DNA from: Odobenus rosmarus divergens
Taxonomy: Eukaryota > Chordata > Mammalia > Carnivora > Odobenidae
Length of the DNA: 64,000 bases
Assembly (NCBI RefSeq): GCF_000321225.1
Contig: NW_004450584.1
Coordinates: 648,794-712,793, forward strand
Direction: 5' to 3'
The position numbers and the translations under genes are program-made. Below, piece by piece: positions 46,174 through 58,915 of this stretch. Positions within the stretch are counted from its first letter, which is position 1. Each line of letters starts with the position of its first letter. Below the pieces are notes generated by a model. It worked only from the letters and a program-made list of their open reading frames with translations. It did not search any database and was not told the DNA's origin.

Positions 46174-46321
46174 CTGAAAAACAGCATTTGTGTCGCCTTG
46201 CGGCCCCGCCCGCACCGTCCCCGCCGCTCGGCTCCGGGCAGGGCGGCCGGGGCGCGCGGGGAAGCGGGGCGCGCGGGGAGCCGGGGCGCGCGGGGAGCCG
46301 GGCGGCCCAGGCCGCACTCAC

Positions 46322-46480
46322 CGCCGCGGCGCGTCCCCGGTGGCGGGCAGCGCGAGCCTGGCCGCCGCGGAGCCCGCCGGACGCGCAGGAAAGGAAAGGC
46401 CGGAGCCCTCCGGCTCCCTCCCCTGGGACACTTCCTGCTCCGCTCTAGGACCGGGGAGGTCTCCGCATCTCAGTGGTTCG
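46322..46480 (-). other. ZNF496: Proposed first non-coding exon of ZNF496 (5' end approximate)
   Basis: On the minus strand GGACGCGCCGCGGCG is followed at 46321 by GTGAGTGCGG, a near-perfect splice donor inside the CpG island. The 5' limit is a guess, because no start-site signal is visible. The next usable acceptor is 148 nt downstream. Confidence 0.5.
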
Positions 46481-47060
46481 CTCCCCCGCCCCCCGGCCGA
46501 GGTGTGCGCGGGGGGTGACATCCGACACCCCCCGGCCCGGCCCGGCCCGCGTGCCCCGCCCCGCCCCGCCCCGGCTCCGCGCGCCCGGGCCTCGGCGGCC
46601 GGCCGGGAGCTTTGTGGACCCACCGCGCCGTGGCGGCCTGGACGACCCGGAGCCCGCGCGGGGGACGCGCGCCGGGGGCGGGCGAGCGGGCGGCCGGGGA
46701 CGCGGGCGGCGGCGAGGCGCGCGCGGCTGCCCAAAGGGCCGTGGGGGGGCTCCTCCCGCCGCCGCTCTCCCCAACCCGGCTCCCCACCCCCCCACCCCGG
46801 GGCTGCGGGCGCCGGGAAGGGCCGAGCGCGACCCCCGAGCCGCGCCCGGATGCTGGAAGTGGGTGGGGGGAGCGGAAGGAGGTGCGCCCTGCTCCCGCGC
46901 GCCGCGGGCCACTCCATCTCCGAGCCCGCCTGTGACCCTCCCGACCCCGCACCCTGGCGGATCCAATCCCCTAGCCGCCAGAACCCCTCCCCTCCGCCCG
47001 GCTCGCGGCCGCCGGAGAGACCACCCCTAACCGCCCCCCCCCCCCCCCAAGTCTCATCCA

Positions 47061-49781
47061 CTCCGGGAGGCCGGGCTTTCTTGGGATGAAGCCCATTTTG
47101 GGAGTTTCACAGTTTAAGAAAGCCTGCCCGCTGTAGGGCCCTTCTGAGCATCAGGACAACGCTGGGGAATGCGCAGAGGGCCTGGGGTCAGAGCCGGCCC
47201 CAGGGGGTGGTCAGGAAGCTCACTGCGGGCTTCAGGGGAGGGTACAGCTAGATGTTCCTACTGTGGCGGAGAGAGAGGTTATGGGCCTCTGAAGTCCGGT
47301 GGCAGTGAGGGGTGAGCAGGGATTGGAGCCACCGTACCCCCAGACAGGGCTCCTTGGCCCCTACCCTGTGCTGAACATAGCCCAGTGGCTCAGCGGGGTC
47401 TTCCTGGATCCAACTCGAGTCTTCCAGGTTCCCGAGCTTGGGAGAAAGCATGTCGGGCCCCTGAGCAGGCCTGATTGGTACCAACCCTTCTGCATCCCCT
47501 GCTCCTCGCTGCAGCTGGCCTCTCCCACGCCAGAGGAGGCAAAGGGAAGTTTCCGTGTCCCACAGGGGCGCCTGAGTGCAGCTCGCTGTTTGAGGCCAAG
47601 CAGAAAGAAAACCAGTTCGCCCAAAGAGAGTGGCCTGGCCCAATAGAGGGGGAGAGAGCAAATGGACTTGAGGAATCTGGACCCTCACCTGTGTGTTCTC
47701 AGTCCGTGGGCCTGGGCGCCTCCCATTTCCCATAAACTCCAAATAATCAGTCCTGACCAGCGGGGTTACTGGGAGCGCCATTTGCCAGTCGCCTGGATTC
47801 TGACTTTAGCAGGAGATGCACCAAAGTGAAGGAGTGGAGCTTTTTGTGAACAGTGAGTGTTCCCCCCAAATGACAGACACAGGCAGGGCCACCCAGAGGT
47901 CTTCTGTGGAGCCACCCCCTTCGGACCTGAGCAGACTCACCGTTAGCAGGATTCACGCACACCTCGAACCTCAGGAGCACCGGCCAGCCCGGCTCCGCGG
48001 CTCAGAGGGGAGATTCCCCCAGGGAGGGACCAAGGATCCGCCCAAGGTAGGCTGGGCTTCGGTGCAGGCACTGGCTCTGCAGGTCCACACCCTCCTTTTG
48101 CTGTGACCGGTTGGGGAGCCGGCAGCTGAGTGCTGGGAATCTGGCGCTCACGGCTCTGCCCAGGGCAGTTCTACCCCAGATAAAATGTGGAGCCTAGAAA
48201 TGGCTAGCATACAGCATCAGATCAGTCTGTGCTGCTTAGCCCAGTTCCTTCCCCTGAACGGACCCCTCCCGGTGAACTGTGCACCCTTCGTAGCTCAGAG
48301 TAGGCCCTTAGGTTGCGTGGCTTCTGCATTTCACTCTGCACAGGGGTTAGAACCAGCCCCTGGGAGAAATCCTGCCTCCTCATGTCCTAACCAGGTGATC
48401 TCAGGCGCCCTCCACCTTTCTGAGCCTAGTTCCTTCCTCCAGGATACACAGATGAAGCTGTCCACCTCACTGAGGGCATCTGGGATCCTTCCGGCACTCA
48501 GTAAACACACTGAGCCCCTGGCAGGCGCTCAGGGCACATCCAGGAGCACAGCCGGCTTGTCCGGGGAGGGTGCAGGCAAGCAGTCAGCAAACTCTGTAAC
48601 TCCATCTGCTGTGTCTGATGCGTGTTGCAGAAGTGAGCAGTGTCAAGGAACGGGGCCTGGAGAGGGGCTGGCGGTGCTCGTGGTATTCGAGAGGTCAGGG
48701 CAGGATCCCGTGTGACGGGGATATCCGAGTCGGTCAAGCTCAAGCAGGGGGGAGAACAGCGTCCCAGGTGGAGGCCCGAGGGGGAGCTATAGGGAGATGG
48801 CCCGGGAGCTAGAGGAGTGGGCTCTGGGAGGGGGGGGTTGGGGGCAGGGCCACAGCACAGGCGCCGTGGAAACGTGTCTTTCTGCCCCTGCCGGGATTGT
48901 CAGGTGCAGCAAGCATGGGATGAACCTGCATGGAGAACCTGCCCGAGGACCGTCCACCATCCCACACCCAATGTGTACGTTTCTTTGGTTTACATTACTG
49001 CTGCTGACCATGTATATTTCTGCGAGATATTTTCCATTTGCCACCAATTCTTCCATCCTTGGAGACACCGCGGTGGACAGAAGACCCTGGCTTCCCTTCT
49101 GGAGGCCTGCAGGGAAATCAGGTAGTAAATAAAGTGTTGGTGAGAGATGCCGTGAAGATGAAAGGCGCACAATACAACAGGGTGAGGACTGGAGGATGCT
49201 GCCTGAGGTGACATTGGGACAGAGAGCAGGGGGAGGGCTCAGCAGCTGTTCTGACAAGCAGAGCAGAAGGGTGTGGGGACGAGCATTCCAGCAGAGGGAA
49301 CAGGGAGAGAGCAGGGCGCTGGAACAGAGCGACCGCCCTTCCACTCAGCAAGTCCAATAGGGCCCGGGCTGCAGGGACCTTGTCTTCCCACGGTCGCTGT
49401 GCCGAACGGGTTGGAGGGACACAGAAGAGGCAGGGGCTGTCTCGAAGCCGCCAGGGAAGGCGCGGGCAGGAGGTGCCAGTTCCGCCGTGGCTGCTGGAGG
49501 TGCCCCAGGCGGGCGGCAGCACAATTTCCCACTGGTGTCCTGTAGGATGGTAGAGGATGGGCTGTGCTTTGGGTCCGAATTGGGTGAGTGAGGGGCTTGT
49601 CTAGGAAACAGTGAGCGGGTTTCTGGACAGGGCTTGAGAGACAGGGTGGATTTCGGGATGTGCTGTGTCTGAAAGGCCCAAATGACAGGTAGGGATGACT
49701 CTTGAGGGAGGAGGCAGAGGTTGGAGGTGGGAATCTGGGCTCACAATACATAGCAGGAGTTGAGACCCTGGGATGCACACA
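47061..49781. other. Upstream intergenic DNA
   Basis: No exon is recognised. The minus ORF of 177 codons at 47248-47781 has no domain and no homology I know. Confidence 0.45.
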
Positions 49782-49900
49782 CGGGTGGGGAAGAGCAGGC
49801 TGACGCACGCGCAGGGGTGGAGAAGAGCAGGCCGACGCACGCGCAGGGGTGGAGAAGAGCAGGCCGACGCACGTGCAGGGGTGGAGAAGAGCAGGCCGAA
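49782..49900. repeat. 32-bp minisatellite, about 3.7 copies
   Basis: The marker AAGAGCAGG recurs at 49791, 49823, 49855 and 49887, exactly 32 bp apart, within units of GGGGTGGAGAAGAGCAGGCC plus GACGCACGCGCA. Copies differ at only a few positions, so the array is recent. It lies upstream of ZNF496 with no gene around it. Confidence 0.9.
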
Positions 49901-50387
49901 CCGGGCCATGGCAGCTCCCCGACTGCGAGGAGAGTGGGGGTGCGGAGGACACCCAGGGGGAGGCAGAGGAGGAGGGACGGCGGGCCCCCCCAGTGTTGGG
50001 AATCTGGGCATTGCTGAGCCTTGTGTGTGTGATTCACGGAAGGGGGGGTGCGTGGGGTGCGTCCCGCTGCCAGGCCCATGTGCACGTAAACACTGGCCTG
50101 GGATTGGGTAGAGACGCCCCTGAGTGGACTGGAGGCCACGGAGCCGCTGGGCTGGAGCACCGTTTGGAGTGAGCAGAGAGGTGAGGGACAGGAGACCGCC
50201 AGAGAAACGGGGCCCCAGGTGGGTGGGGGCAGCCCAAGCCCCACCTTGAGGGAGGGAGGGGTCTGGGGTCCAGGGCCGAGGGGAGCGGCGAGGGAGTAGA
50301 ATAGGGAAGGTGGCCTCTGGGCGTGCGGGTGCGTGGCCGTCCGGGAGCCAGAGGTGGACACAGTCCACTCACGGAAGGAGCAGGTGT

Positions 50388-50710
50388 GATGGTCTGTTTA
50401 TGTGTCAGCTTGGCCAGGCCCGGCTGCCCAGGTTGCGGTCAAACGCTGGTTTAGATTTGCTGGGAAGGTACTTTTAGGGTTTTGTTTGAGAGAGACAGAG
50501 CGTCCGCACGAGTGGAGAGCACACGAGTGCTGAGTGAGGAGCCCGTGGAACTCCATCTCAGGCCCCTGAGGTCATGACCTGAGCCACCCAAAGGTGGTTT
50601 TAGATGAGGTTAACATTGAGATCAGTAAACTTTGGGTAAAGCAGCTGACCCTCCGTAATGTGGCTGGGCCTCACTCAGCCTCCATGATCTTGTGAGCCAG
50701 TCCCCCCCCA
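50388..50710 (+). mobile_element. Old LTR-like repeat with a degraded SINE
   Basis: TTTATGTGTCAGCTTGGCCA ... GGTTAACATTGAGATCAGTA and TGGCTGGGCCTCACTCAGCC belong to the same ancient repeat as 11230. A worn Can-SINE fragment (about 50480-50588, GTTTGAGAGAGACAGAG ... GGTCATGACCTGAGCCACCC) interrupts it, flanked by AAGGT..TTTTAG on both sides. Confidence 0.6.
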
Positions 50711-50714
50711 TCTC

Positions 50715-50975
50715 TCTAAATCTCTCCATCTACACACGTACCCTAAATGTGTCTACATGCATATCTCTAAATATCTCTACAGACACACCCTAAATGTGTC
50801 TACACACATACCCTAAATATCTCTACATGCATATCCTAAATATCTCTACACATGTACCCTAAATATCTCTAAACACATACCCTAAATATGTCTACACACA
50901 TAGCCTAAACATCTACACGCATACCCTAAATATCTCTACACACACCCTGTAAATATCTCTACACACACACACGCC
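50715..50975. repeat. AT-rich minisatellite, about 25-bp unit
   Basis: About ten imperfect copies of a unit like ACCCTAAATATCTCTACACA followed by CAT. It follows the old LTR-like repeat at 50388-50710 directly, and so probably grew from that element's end. Confidence 0.85.
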
Positions 50976-53319
50976 GTGGATTTTTCCCCAGAGAACCCTG
51001 GCCGGCAGGGCCCTGGGCTTACTGAGAGGAGTGGGAGGGTTGGAGGCCTGAGTGCAGAAGGAGGTGGTGTGACAGGCTCATTTTGCACACTGGGAGGGTG
51101 GCAGGGATATCGCAAAGGAAGTGACGAATTCCGCCTCCCGTGGGATGGGAACTGCCCCAACCCAGAGTCTGCACACAGCCAGGTCTGCCTTGGGGAGCCG
51201 GTCACTACTCCACACGGGCGGCCCGTAGTCCTACAGCAAATACAGACATGTGAGGGTGTGCGGCCTCCCCACGGGGTCCCGGGCAGGCCCTGTCTGCAGT
51301 CCCTGGGAGCTCGTTAGACACAGAAGCCCCCAGGCTGCACGCCCAGCCTGTGTGGTTAACCAGGCACCGGGCGACCGTCCAGCTCTTTGTGGTTTGGGAA
51401 GCTCTGTTGCTCACGGGTCTTCATGGTTCCCGGCAGACTAGGTGCTCAGTCAACTCTAGCTTTGCACAGAGTCCTAGGAATAACAGTGCCAGATATGACC
51501 GTGACTTATGCTCGGGCTCCCGGGAGGTGAGGACAGCGGGGCTTGCCGTGGCACCCCAGATCCAGCAGAGGTCGTGTCCCATGGAGTCCAATGGAGTCTC
51601 TCCATTGAGTGAAGGAATTTGGCTTCCTTAATTTTGTCACAAGACAGCTGCTCTATTTTTATGGGTTTTCTTTTTTCTTCTGTGCAAGGGAAAGGACTTT
51701 CAGAACTACACGGAGAGGTGCTCAGGGGCTCCGATGAGAACCTCTGGGAGGGCCACATGGTCCCTTGGGAAACATGCCATCCCTTTCCATGAACTCATTC
51801 GTGGTCAGAAAAACCGAGACCTTCCCAGCGTTAGTTTTGGGAGCGGTCTGGGAGCACGGGGTGTGGAGGTGTGAGTGCAGGAGGAGATGCGGGGAGCCAA
51901 CTCAGCCAGACCACCAGCAGCCAGCCTGTAGTCTGACACGCTCGGATTGACCGAGGCAAACACGGTTTGGTGGGGGTGCCTTCAGGGAGGAGGCTGGAGA
52001 GGCTGGAGTGAGGCTTGATGAACGGGGAAGAGCAAAGTGGCCCGTGAGGTTGGTTCCCGCAAGGGTGGAGGAGGAGAGAGGCACCAGGGACGCTTCCGCG
52101 GGTGGATGCCCTCAGAGAGTGGGGCTCTTGGATGGGAGGATGGCCGAAGGGGAGAGTGACAGCTAGGCACACAGCTGCTCTGCTGGGTCTGTCTTCCCGC
52201 CGGACCTCCGTCCCGCTGATTTTCACGCTTTGGCTCTGAGAAGGTTTCCACTCATTCTGACCTTCCTTTCTGTCTGCTCAAGGGAGGTGAATCCCAGGAT
52301 GCTGCAGTTTCAGGCTGGGCCCCTGAGGCTCAGGGGGAGGAAAGAGCTCAAGGGCCCCAAGGGACGGGTGTGCGTGTGTGAGAGGCTGGAGGGAGGACCA
52401 GAGACATTGCACAGGGTCCGTTTGCCTGTGCTAGGAGAACCATCAGCATTTTATCAGCGTGCTCCCCGGAATCCCAGGAAGCTGGAGCCCGAAAGTACCA
52501 CATAGTCTCCTGCAGGATAGGAGGGCCCGGTGCTGAGTCCCTCCTTCTTACGTGTATCCCGACCTTCCTCTCAGAGCACAGACCCCATCCTGGATCCCAC
52601 CCCCTGCGGACCTGATCCTCCTCTCAGAGCACGGACCGTGTTCTGTCTCCTCATCCAGCATGAGGACTGAGGGGTCGTTTAAGTCCTATAAGCCTGGTGT
52701 CCTTACCTTGGGTGTTTTCTCTTCCAGGAGCAGGGAAATCTGGTATGTGCCGCCTGCTGTGTAAGGTACCTAAATGCTGGGAGGTGTGGAGATGTGTCTC
52801 TGTGAAGATCTGGTGAGACAGCTCAAACATCAAAAACGTTATGTATGTATCCAGCGCAAAGCCAGCGATACCGAGTGGGTACTTCTCCTCCTCCTCCATT
52901 AGCTGCCTGTGAACCTCGACCCCTCTTAATTTAGTGTATATCCATTTATTCTTCTGCTGTGAAACCCCTGGATCCATCTACGGAGTTTTGCTGCAGACGT
53001 GAATTCTGAACGACTCCAAGCAGTTCTGCTGAACGCTCTGGAACTTAGTGCCACGGCTTCTGGAATTTCCTGATACCATAGCTACTGACCTTCCCGGTCT
53101 GCTGGCCTCTCCCTCAAGCTCAGAGCCTCCTGTGCACGTAGGGGTGACCCTGACGGCAGGCTGGGCCTCAGTGTGTCCCCAGCCAGGTATGCTGAAGCGA
53201 TGGCCCTTCACGCCTATGAATGTGCTTCACTTGAAAACTGGGTCTTCAAAGATGTAGTCAAGTTCAGAAGAGGTTGCACTGAATTACACTGAGCCCTAAC
53301 TATTTTCATTATTATTATT
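50976..53319. other. Upstream intergenic DNA, nothing recognised
   Basis: ORFs up to 131 codons show no family features. No RNA gene was recognised. Confidence 0.45.
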
Positions 53320-53519
53320 ATTTTTATTGAAAGATTTTATTTTTTTTATTTGACAGAGGGAGACACAGCGAGAGAGGGAACACAAGTGAGAGTGGGAGAT
53401 GGAGAAGCAGGCTCCCCGCTGAGCAGGGAGCCTGATGACATGGGACTCGATCCCAGGACCCTGGGATCATGACCTGAGCTGAAGGCAGACACTTAACGAC
53501 TGAGCCACCCAGGCACCCC
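53320..53519 (-). repeat. Can-SINE (1 of 4 in a cluster)
   Basis: GAAAGATTTTATTTTTTTTA, GACACAGCGAGAGAGGGAAC and CCACCCAGGCACCCCC; minus-oriented. Confidence 0.92.
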
Positions 53520-53527
53520 CATCTTGA

Positions 53528-53728
53528 ACTTCTTTTTATTTAAAGATTTTATTTATTTATTTGACAGAGACACAGAGTGAGAGAGGGAACACAAGCAGGG
53601 GGAGTGGGAGAGGGAGAAGCAGGCTTCGTGCGGAGCAGGGAGCCCGATGCGGGGCTCGATCCCAGGACCCTGGGATCACAACCTGAGCCAAAGGCAGACG
53701 CTTAACGACTGAGCCACCCAGGTGCCCT
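53528..53728 (-). repeat. Can-SINE (2 of 4)
   Basis: A young-looking full copy, TTTAAAGATTTTATTTATTT to GAGCCACCCAGGTGCCC, minus-oriented, 8 bp from the previous copy. Confidence 0.93.
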
Positions 53729-53769
53729 AGTCTGAACCCTAAGTCTAATGATGCCTTACACATAGGCCA

Positions 53770-53866
53770 CCTGGGGTCCTGGCTGTCTGTGGTGGTGAGG
53801 CATGCGACTCTGGATCTGGGGGTCATGAGTTCAAGTCCCACGTTGGACATAGAGATTACTTTAAAA
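53770..53866 (+). repeat. Old tRNA-SINE (3 of 4)
   Basis: CTCTGGATCTGGGGGTCATG, AGTTCAAGTCCCACGTTGG and ACATAGAGATTAC mark a plus-oriented older copy. Confidence 0.75.
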
Positions 53867-53981
53867 TAGTTTTTTTAAGTGTATTTATTGTATTGATTAA
53901 TCTCTACACCCAATGTGGGCTGGACCCACAAATGCAAGATCAAGAGTTGATGCTCTTCCAACGGAGCCAGCCAGGTGCCTC
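53867..53981 (-). repeat. Old tRNA-SINE (4 of 4)
   Basis: TTAATCTCTACACCCAATGT, GATCAAGAGTTGATGCTCTT and GCCAGCCAGGTGCCTC; minus-oriented and joined tail to tail with copy 3, so the two form an inverted pair. Confidence 0.75.
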
Positions 53982-55039
53982 TAAAAATAAAATCTTAAAA
54001 AAATTCCCAAGAACAACAAAAGTAAGTAGGCCACTGTAGACAGACCCAGAGAACTCCTCCTGACGAAACAGGTGGAGATGGGGGTGATGGGCTTCCAAGG
54101 CCTGGAAAGACCCCTCCCCCCCCACACCCACTAACTTGACTTGCCACTTAGGACCTGTGTCCAGTCTTGCTTCTCTATAATGATTATTTCCAGTCTCCTG
54201 TGCAGTCTCTTGTGGATAAATGGGACCCTTCAATGCAACTTGAAACTTGTCACCTTCACCTTTCTCCTGTCCTTTACCTGCCACATCTAACCAGGCAGAC
54301 TTGAGAAGTGTTCCCCTGGCCACCTCTGCATGCCTGTCCGTCTTCGCTGAGAGCTGTCTCCTCGGAATAGGGACCTAAGTGCCAGCACATCGGCTGTCCT
54401 ATCTCTCTCCTCTTTGGATTAATTCAGAGCATTTTGTGGGTACCATTTATGGGCATCAACTCAGTGGACGACCTGAAAACCCCATAGGCACAACACAAAT
54501 ATGAACTAAAGGAAAACGTGACCATTAGCTGAGGAGGGTGGTGATCCCCTTTTTGGGAGAGGAACAAAATGCTTCCCTGTTGAGCCCCGTTCCCCCCCCC
54601 CCGCCCCCCAGGACGGTCTGCAGAAGTCCTATGCCCTGCAGAGGTGTTTGCCGCCAGGAAGGAACCTGCAGGTGACCAGGGTCTCAGTGCACTTTGAAGG
54701 GATCAGGTGGGCAGTCAGTGGCAAATGGGGCCCCCCAGCTTCAGACTTCCCTCCGCGGTTGGCCCGCAATAATAGCTCCAAGGGGGCATCATGGACGTTT
54801 GGTTTAGGTGTATCAGGGGACCTCACCAGCTTAAACGTAGGCGGGAGGGGTACCTGGGAAGCTAACACAAAGGTGAGGTGCCCTGAAGACACTTGCCGTT
54901 TGGACGGAACTGCGTGAGAAACCCGGAGACCAGGCCACCAGGCTAAAGAGCGTGGATTTCGCTCTGCAGGTCAGCGTTTCCCATGCTTTTCTGCCTGCAG
55001 CCTGGACAAGGCGCATGCCTCACGATGCACTCTGAGCAC

Positions 55040-55530
55040 TTCCATTCTGTTTTGTAGAACGAGGTTGGGCTGTCGTAGGCAAACATTCTCTCCTCAACCA
55101 ACTCCTCTCGGGCTTCCTGAGCATTTTTTCAAGTAGATCTGGCTTCTGGGCTTCCCCGTTCATGTCTGCATTGTCCAGTTTTAGCAACTACCCTGGAGAT
55201 GCCCGATGAGGGGTCCCCCAGCTGATGTCAGACCACCCTGCTGCAGGAATCTCCTTGGGTCATGTTGCTGTGGTCAGAATCCCCCTTGGCTCCTGTTTCC
55301 TCTTAGTAAGTTTCTACCCCGACTCCCACCCTGCTCTTTGGCCATCAATTCCCACTTTTCCTTGTTGTATTCAGACTTGAGCCCGGTCTCTCTGCCCCAC
55401 TGCAAGACTTCATTGCTCCACTGCCTGGTCCCTATAACCATCCCTCTCGTCCCTTGAATAGACTGCCTTATGGTGTTTTAACAAGTGTTGTGATTTTTTT
55501 TCCCCCTTTAACACTGGCACAGACTGTAAT
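55040..55530 (+). mobile_element. Possible LTR remnant
   Basis: CTTGAGCCCGGTCTCTCTGC, CTGCCTGGTCCCTATAACC and TGAATAGACTGCCTTATGGT resemble the end of an ERVL-type LTR. Borders are unclear. Confidence 0.3.
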
Positions 55531-56339
55531 GCATCTTTTAATATAATGGGGTGTTGATGAAAGGTTCTCAGAAAGCTAGGACGATCTTGACAGGTATTGG
55601 TTCAGGTAGCATTTTGGGAAAGGCCAGGAAAGAGGAGTGTGGGTTGCTGGCTCACTGGACAGCTGCCTCTTACCAGTGTCTGAATCCAGCAGTCGCTGAA
55701 GGGGCCTCTTGTACGTCTCAGCCACCAACAGCCTGTGGAAAGACAGTGTCCCGTAAAAATTCTCTCCCAGATTTGTGGGATGTCTGGGAACCAAAACCTC
55801 TTTAGCCTGTAACATCTTCCGTGAAGCCTGCATTGTGGGAAATGAGAAAGGTCTGGCTCCCAAGCCTCCCCGGGAATGGTAAGGGCCTAGAATTCTGCAC
55901 CTGTAAGGGAGGTGGGTCCCGGATCTGGTCACCTGGGGGCAGGAAGGACAAATGCACCCGCTAGAACTGACTCCGTGTGACCCATGTCTTCCATGATCCA
56001 GGTTTCCAAGTCCAGGAATGGATAGTTTAAACGTGCCTTTGTATTCTCATTGTCTTTCTTTACATATTCTCGTGCGGAAAGTTAGAATTTACTTGTATCC
56101 TTAGCATCACATCCCCCAAATCTGCATGTCTCAAGATCAGTTACGCCCACAACTCTTCGATATAATTTCTTTAAGCAGTTTTATTTTATTATTATTTTTT
56201 AATTTGCTGCTTCCACTAACACAGAGTTAATGCCATGATAAATCCTCGGCAACAATCCAAGTACCAAATTCCTGAACTGTTGAAACTTAGGCCCGGAAAA
56301 CGTCGAGGAATTTCTGGGGACACACAGTGCCTTTGACTT

Positions 56340-56800
56340 CCGATTTCCGGCTCTCTTCCGGGACCGTTTCCACCTGGTCTTTCAAGGATTCCAGAACCTT
56401 CCCCTTGTGCCCAGCCGGACCCGCCATGACCTTCCTCTGCCCCGCCCTCTCCACGAGGCGCCCAGCTTCGCGCCGTTCCTGCGCCGTGCGCCCCGGGTCA
56501 CAGCCGGGTTCCTCGCCCGCGCTCCGGGAGTTTCCGGGGGCCCTCCTGCCAGCATTGCGTCCTGGGGCGCTCGGCCTCCGCGGCGAAACCAGCGGTGGAC
56601 GGGCCCAGGGGAGGGTCTAGAAGCCGACCCTCTCCGCGGCCGCGCGCCTTCCCTGGGAAGCCGAGGGTCGGGGAGGTGGGCGCATGTCTGTAACGTCTGC
56701 ATCTCTGCCAGGTGGCTCGGGCGCTGGCTGGACCCACCATCAGTGCGCGACTTTGGTGTCGGGACTCGTTGGTAAGGGCTCGCTCGGGCTCCAGCACCGT
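56340..56800. promoter_or_regulatory. GC- and CpG-rich segment upstream of ZNF496
   Basis: CpG is dense (for example CCTCCGCGGCGAAACCAGCG and CCTCTCCGCGGCCGCGCGCC) compared with flanking DNA. It may be a CpG island; no coding exon was supported on either strand. Confidence 0.45.
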
Positions 56801-57799
56801 CCGTGGGGTGGTGGAATGGGAGCCTCGGGTAGCTCCCCCCCCCCCCCCCCAGAGATGAGTGGCAGAGGCTTCGGGGACGTGTTCCCACAACCACATTGTC
56901 ATGCAGATATTTGGGGCGGAAGGTGGTTTAAACAGAGTTTACAAGCAATCATGTTCCTGGGGAATCTCCTTCGGAGGAAGATGGGAAGCTAGACGGTCCC
57001 CGGCGCTCTAGTGTTCGGACGCACTGTTAGCGACCAGTTAAAGCAAGAAGGGGCGCGGGCGGCTTTCAACCCTGGAGCGGAGTTTGCATTTGCGAACGTG
57101 CGGAGTCTCATCGGGCACACCCGCGGGAAGAGGAATCACCTGCAGGTGCGAACTTCCATCCTCTTTCATTAACTACGCTGCTTCCCGGGTTCTGCTTAAT
57201 GGGGGCGGGGGGGTGCAGTGTTGTTTTCCTCTCCTCCCTCTTCCAGAAACTTAGGCAAACGCCAAAAAAGCGACCCAAATATACATTTCAAAGAGGCGTG
57301 AGAGGAGTCGGGGCTTCCTTCAGTAAAAGGAGAATGTAAGGAATTTTGTTGTGGTTTTTCCACTCTTAGAGCAGGTGACCTAGTTCTGATGATGGAGGGG
57401 CTCCTTTTTCTCCTCGCTCTGTGTCAGCGTGTCGTTCCCGGCAATTTGTTCTCATTTTATACATACACGCGTTTGCACACACATGCATAGAGGGTGAGAC
57501 GAGTTTCTTTGGCTTTCAATTTAAGAAAGTGTGAAAGACAGTAGCCATATTAAACCCTGAGTTCCTAAAGAGCAGTCTGTGGGGTTACCTATATTGTACC
57601 CGAATCCTGGCCGCCCCCTCAAACCTTCCCAGTAGGAAAAACAGAGAGCCCGTCAGTCTCCATTCTCAAAATGCGGCGTGCGGATACTCCCAGGACTTAC
57701 TTGGTAGCTGGGAAGTTTGCACCTTTTGGCCACCTTCGTTCATTCCGCTTCCTACCTGCCCCGTCAGCTCGGTATTTTAATGTGGAACAAAAGACGACT

Positions 57800-58830
57800 T
57801 CCCCAGGCAGGGAGGGGCTGTAAAGCCCCAAGCGTCAATTTGCCCAAGCTCCTGCCCGGGGCCTTGCGCGTTGGGAGGCTGCGCCGCGGTGCGCTCCGCA
57901 GGAACGCTAAGGCAAACGTGCGCGCGCGTACCCGCGGGACTGGAGCGGGGCGTGTAGTTCACGAGCTCCCTGCGCAATGCCTGCTCCGAGCGCTTATCAG
58001 CAATCCTGTACTCTTCCTAAAAATAAAGTGGCTTGCTGGAAGACTGAAAAACTCTCTCTCTAAAAAAAGTTGTGTACTGTGCGCCCCGCCTCCCCCGGGA
58101 GATCCCCCTGGAGCCGCCTCTCCGTGCCTCCCCGGCCTGTCGCCGCGAGTGACTTCCCTGCAGTCTTGCCCGAAGGTTACCCTGAGGCGTTCAGGGCATC
58201 AGGGCACGCCCTGCCGGGAATGCGCGCCACAGGTCCTTCAAGACGGGACGAAAAGCGGGGTGACAAGGGCGCGACCGTCCGTGCCGCGGGGGTTCAGGCT
58301 GCAGAGGGGCTCCAGACGCGCGGGCGCTGCGCAGACCGGGCGTGCCCAGCTGGGCCGCACACGTGCGGTGAAATGGTGACCCGCGTAGAGCCACAGGCCC
58401 GGGACGTTTTTATTTTATTTCTTATAAAAACTGCAAGGTCAAGCGTTTCCCGCGGGACTCCTGTGGAGTCCAAAGTAAGTCCGTCCGGTACACCCCCGAG
58501 CGTAGCGTAGGTAAAACTGCCCACCAGGTTTACTTCGCTGTCGCCGCCAGAGGGCGGAGAAGGGGCCGGAGCCACGTTTGGCGTTCGGGTTCAAATGGTG
58601 CTTTCTCCATCCTGCCAGCTAGAAGGTGATTTGGGAAGGGTCACCCTGGGAACCCCGGGGCTGGCTCCCTTCCCAGTGCTGACGCGATTCCTCACATCTG
58701 AGCGGCCACAGCGAGTGGCCGGGGGACGCACGCACAAGCGCTCCACCGCCCACGCGCACTCGGACAGCCTGGCTGAGCGCCCCCGCAGCGCGGGGTGGGG
58801 CTTCTCTGCGTGGTCCGCCCCTTCCTCCGC
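57800..58830. promoter_or_regulatory. Second CpG-rich segment, with a CTCF-like motif
   Basis: CpG-dense sequence (GGCTGCGCCGCGGTGCGCTC, GTGCGCGCGTACCCGCGG) extends about 1 kb. CCGCCAGAGGGCGG at 58544-58557 fits the CTCF core consensus. ORFs (up to 220 codons) lack recognisable domains. It may be the promoter of an unannotated transcript. Confidence 0.45.
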
Positions 58831-58915
58831 CGTGATCCTTCCTCTTCCACCTCCCTTCTCCTCCTCCCTCCTCCACCCTCCTTCTCCTCCCTCCTCCTCC
58901 CCCCTCCTCCTGCCA
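58831..58915. repeat. Polypyrimidine tract
   Basis: An almost pure C/T run of CTCCTCC and CTTCTCC units on the plus strand, next to the CpG-rich segment. Confidence 0.85.

Larger units (their letters stand above)
45780..47060 (-). promoter_or_regulatory. ZNF496: CpG-island promoter of ZNF496
   Basis: The segment is extremely GC-rich with dense CpG (for example the 46.2-46.75 kb stretch of GGGGCGCGCGGGGAGCCG-type sequence) and has GC boxes (CCCGCCCC, CCCCGCCC) near 46.55-46.57 kb. It lies directly upstream of the proposed first exon on the minus strand. No TATA box is visible. This is the usual architecture of a broadly expressed KRAB/SCAN zinc-finger gene promoter. The start site cannot be placed from sequence alone; it should lie upstream (higher coordinate) of the donor at 46321. 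Confidence 0.75.

Noticed and set aside
46190..47089. ORFs of 185-299 codons on both strands in the CpG island
   Set aside because: Very high GC removes stop codons by chance. The peptides are Arg/Pro/Gly/Ala-rich without any recognisable family, and the ZNF496 promoter explains the region.
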